From an uncultured Lachnospiraceae bacterium (GTDB lineage Bacteria; Bacillota; Clostridia; Lachnospirales; Lachnospiraceae): a stretch of DNA of 64,000 bases. Below, in pieces: positions 63,859 to 64,000 of this stretch. Location: NCBI GenBank assembly GCA_946558465.1, contig CAMNTM010000008.1, positions 80,668 to 144,667 of the forward strand, in the 5' to 3' direction. Under the pieces are notes generated by a model that saw nothing but the letters and a program-made list of their open reading frames with translations, searched no databases and was not told where the DNA came from. Each line of letters begins with the position of its first letter. Positions within the stretch are counted from its first letter, which is position 1. Both the position numbers and the translations under genes were made by a program.

Positions 63859-63906
63859 GAAAACCAGAGCTGGGAAAGAATTTCCCGGTTTTTGGTTTTT
63901 TTGTTT
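63859..63906 (+). terminator. Intrinsic terminator of gdhA
   Basis: CTGGGAAA (63870-63877) pairs with TTTCCCGG (63881-63888) and outer AAAACC/GGTTTTT arms extend it, followed by a T-rich tract to 63906. The remaining bases to 64000 are AT-rich and show no gene. Confidence 0.8.
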
Positions 63907-64000
63907 TTAATTGGAAAATAGATGGTAAATCGTTTATATATTAGTATAAAATTTATGGTGAATTTAGATTATCTCTTTAGAAGTTCTTATATGTCGGTAT

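Overview
The window reads as chromosome of an anaerobic Gram-positive gut-type bacterium, most likely a Lachnospiraceae (Clostridium cluster XIVa) relative. I infer this from dense AGGAGG-type ribosome sites, a glycyl radical enzyme, corrinoid methyl-transfer genes with a RACo-type activator, an EFR1-type ferredoxin, rubredoxin fusions, a clade of single-chain PurL typical of clostridia, and the radical SAM/DUF4130 DNA-metabolism pair. No rRNA, tRNA, CRISPR array, insertion sequence or phage gene was recognised.

Layout. 1-7.4 kb: end of a PatB/MalY C-S lyase-type aminotransferase, then iron alcohol dehydrogenase, MATE exporter, ornithine-cyclodeaminase-like protein, RidA, Mrp/NBP35-like ATPase and a glycyl radical enzyme with no activase beside it. 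7.6-13.7 kb: a ribose-type (CUT2) sugar or nucleoside importer, a PfkB kinase and two ADP-ribosylglycohydrolase paralogues, the second lacking metal ligands. 13.8-14.5 kb: frameshifted EFR1 ferredoxin. 14.9-19.9 kb: corrinoid methyl-transfer module (two UroD-fold proteins, corrinoid protein, RACo activator) plus an ECF-type membrane protein. 20-24.4 kb: glgB, then an XRE-cupin regulator and amino-acid permease.

24.6-37.0 kb: a divergent locus controlled from one mirror-symmetric double promoter with twin LacI-type operators. Leftward are a D-serine-dehydratase-like enzyme, RidA and the LacI regulator. Rightward are ROK kinase, GH9 glycosidase, CUT1 importer, NagB-like deaminase, BadF-type GlcNAc kinase and a TIM-barrel protein. 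Together they look like intracellular breakdown of glucosamine-containing oligosaccharides. The rightward arm carries two single-base homopolymer deletions and one in-frame stop, so it is either decaying or affected by sequence error.

37.0-40.9 kb: ribDEBAH operon under an FMN riboswitch. 41.0-46.5 kb: TetR regulator, then a radical SAM protein and its DUF4130 partner behind a consensus promoter with two LexA boxes, followed by a protein that fuses a RecB/Cas4-like nuclease to an XPD/DinG-like helicase. This is the best candidate for an undescribed DNA repair or defence system. 46.5-50.8 kb: YtrA-type GntR/ABC module and a MerR/MATE pair. 50.9-64 kb: endonuclease IV, flavin reductase-rubredoxin, argS, alanyl-tRNA editing protein, small regulators and membrane proteins, purL, a lipoprotein and gdhA.
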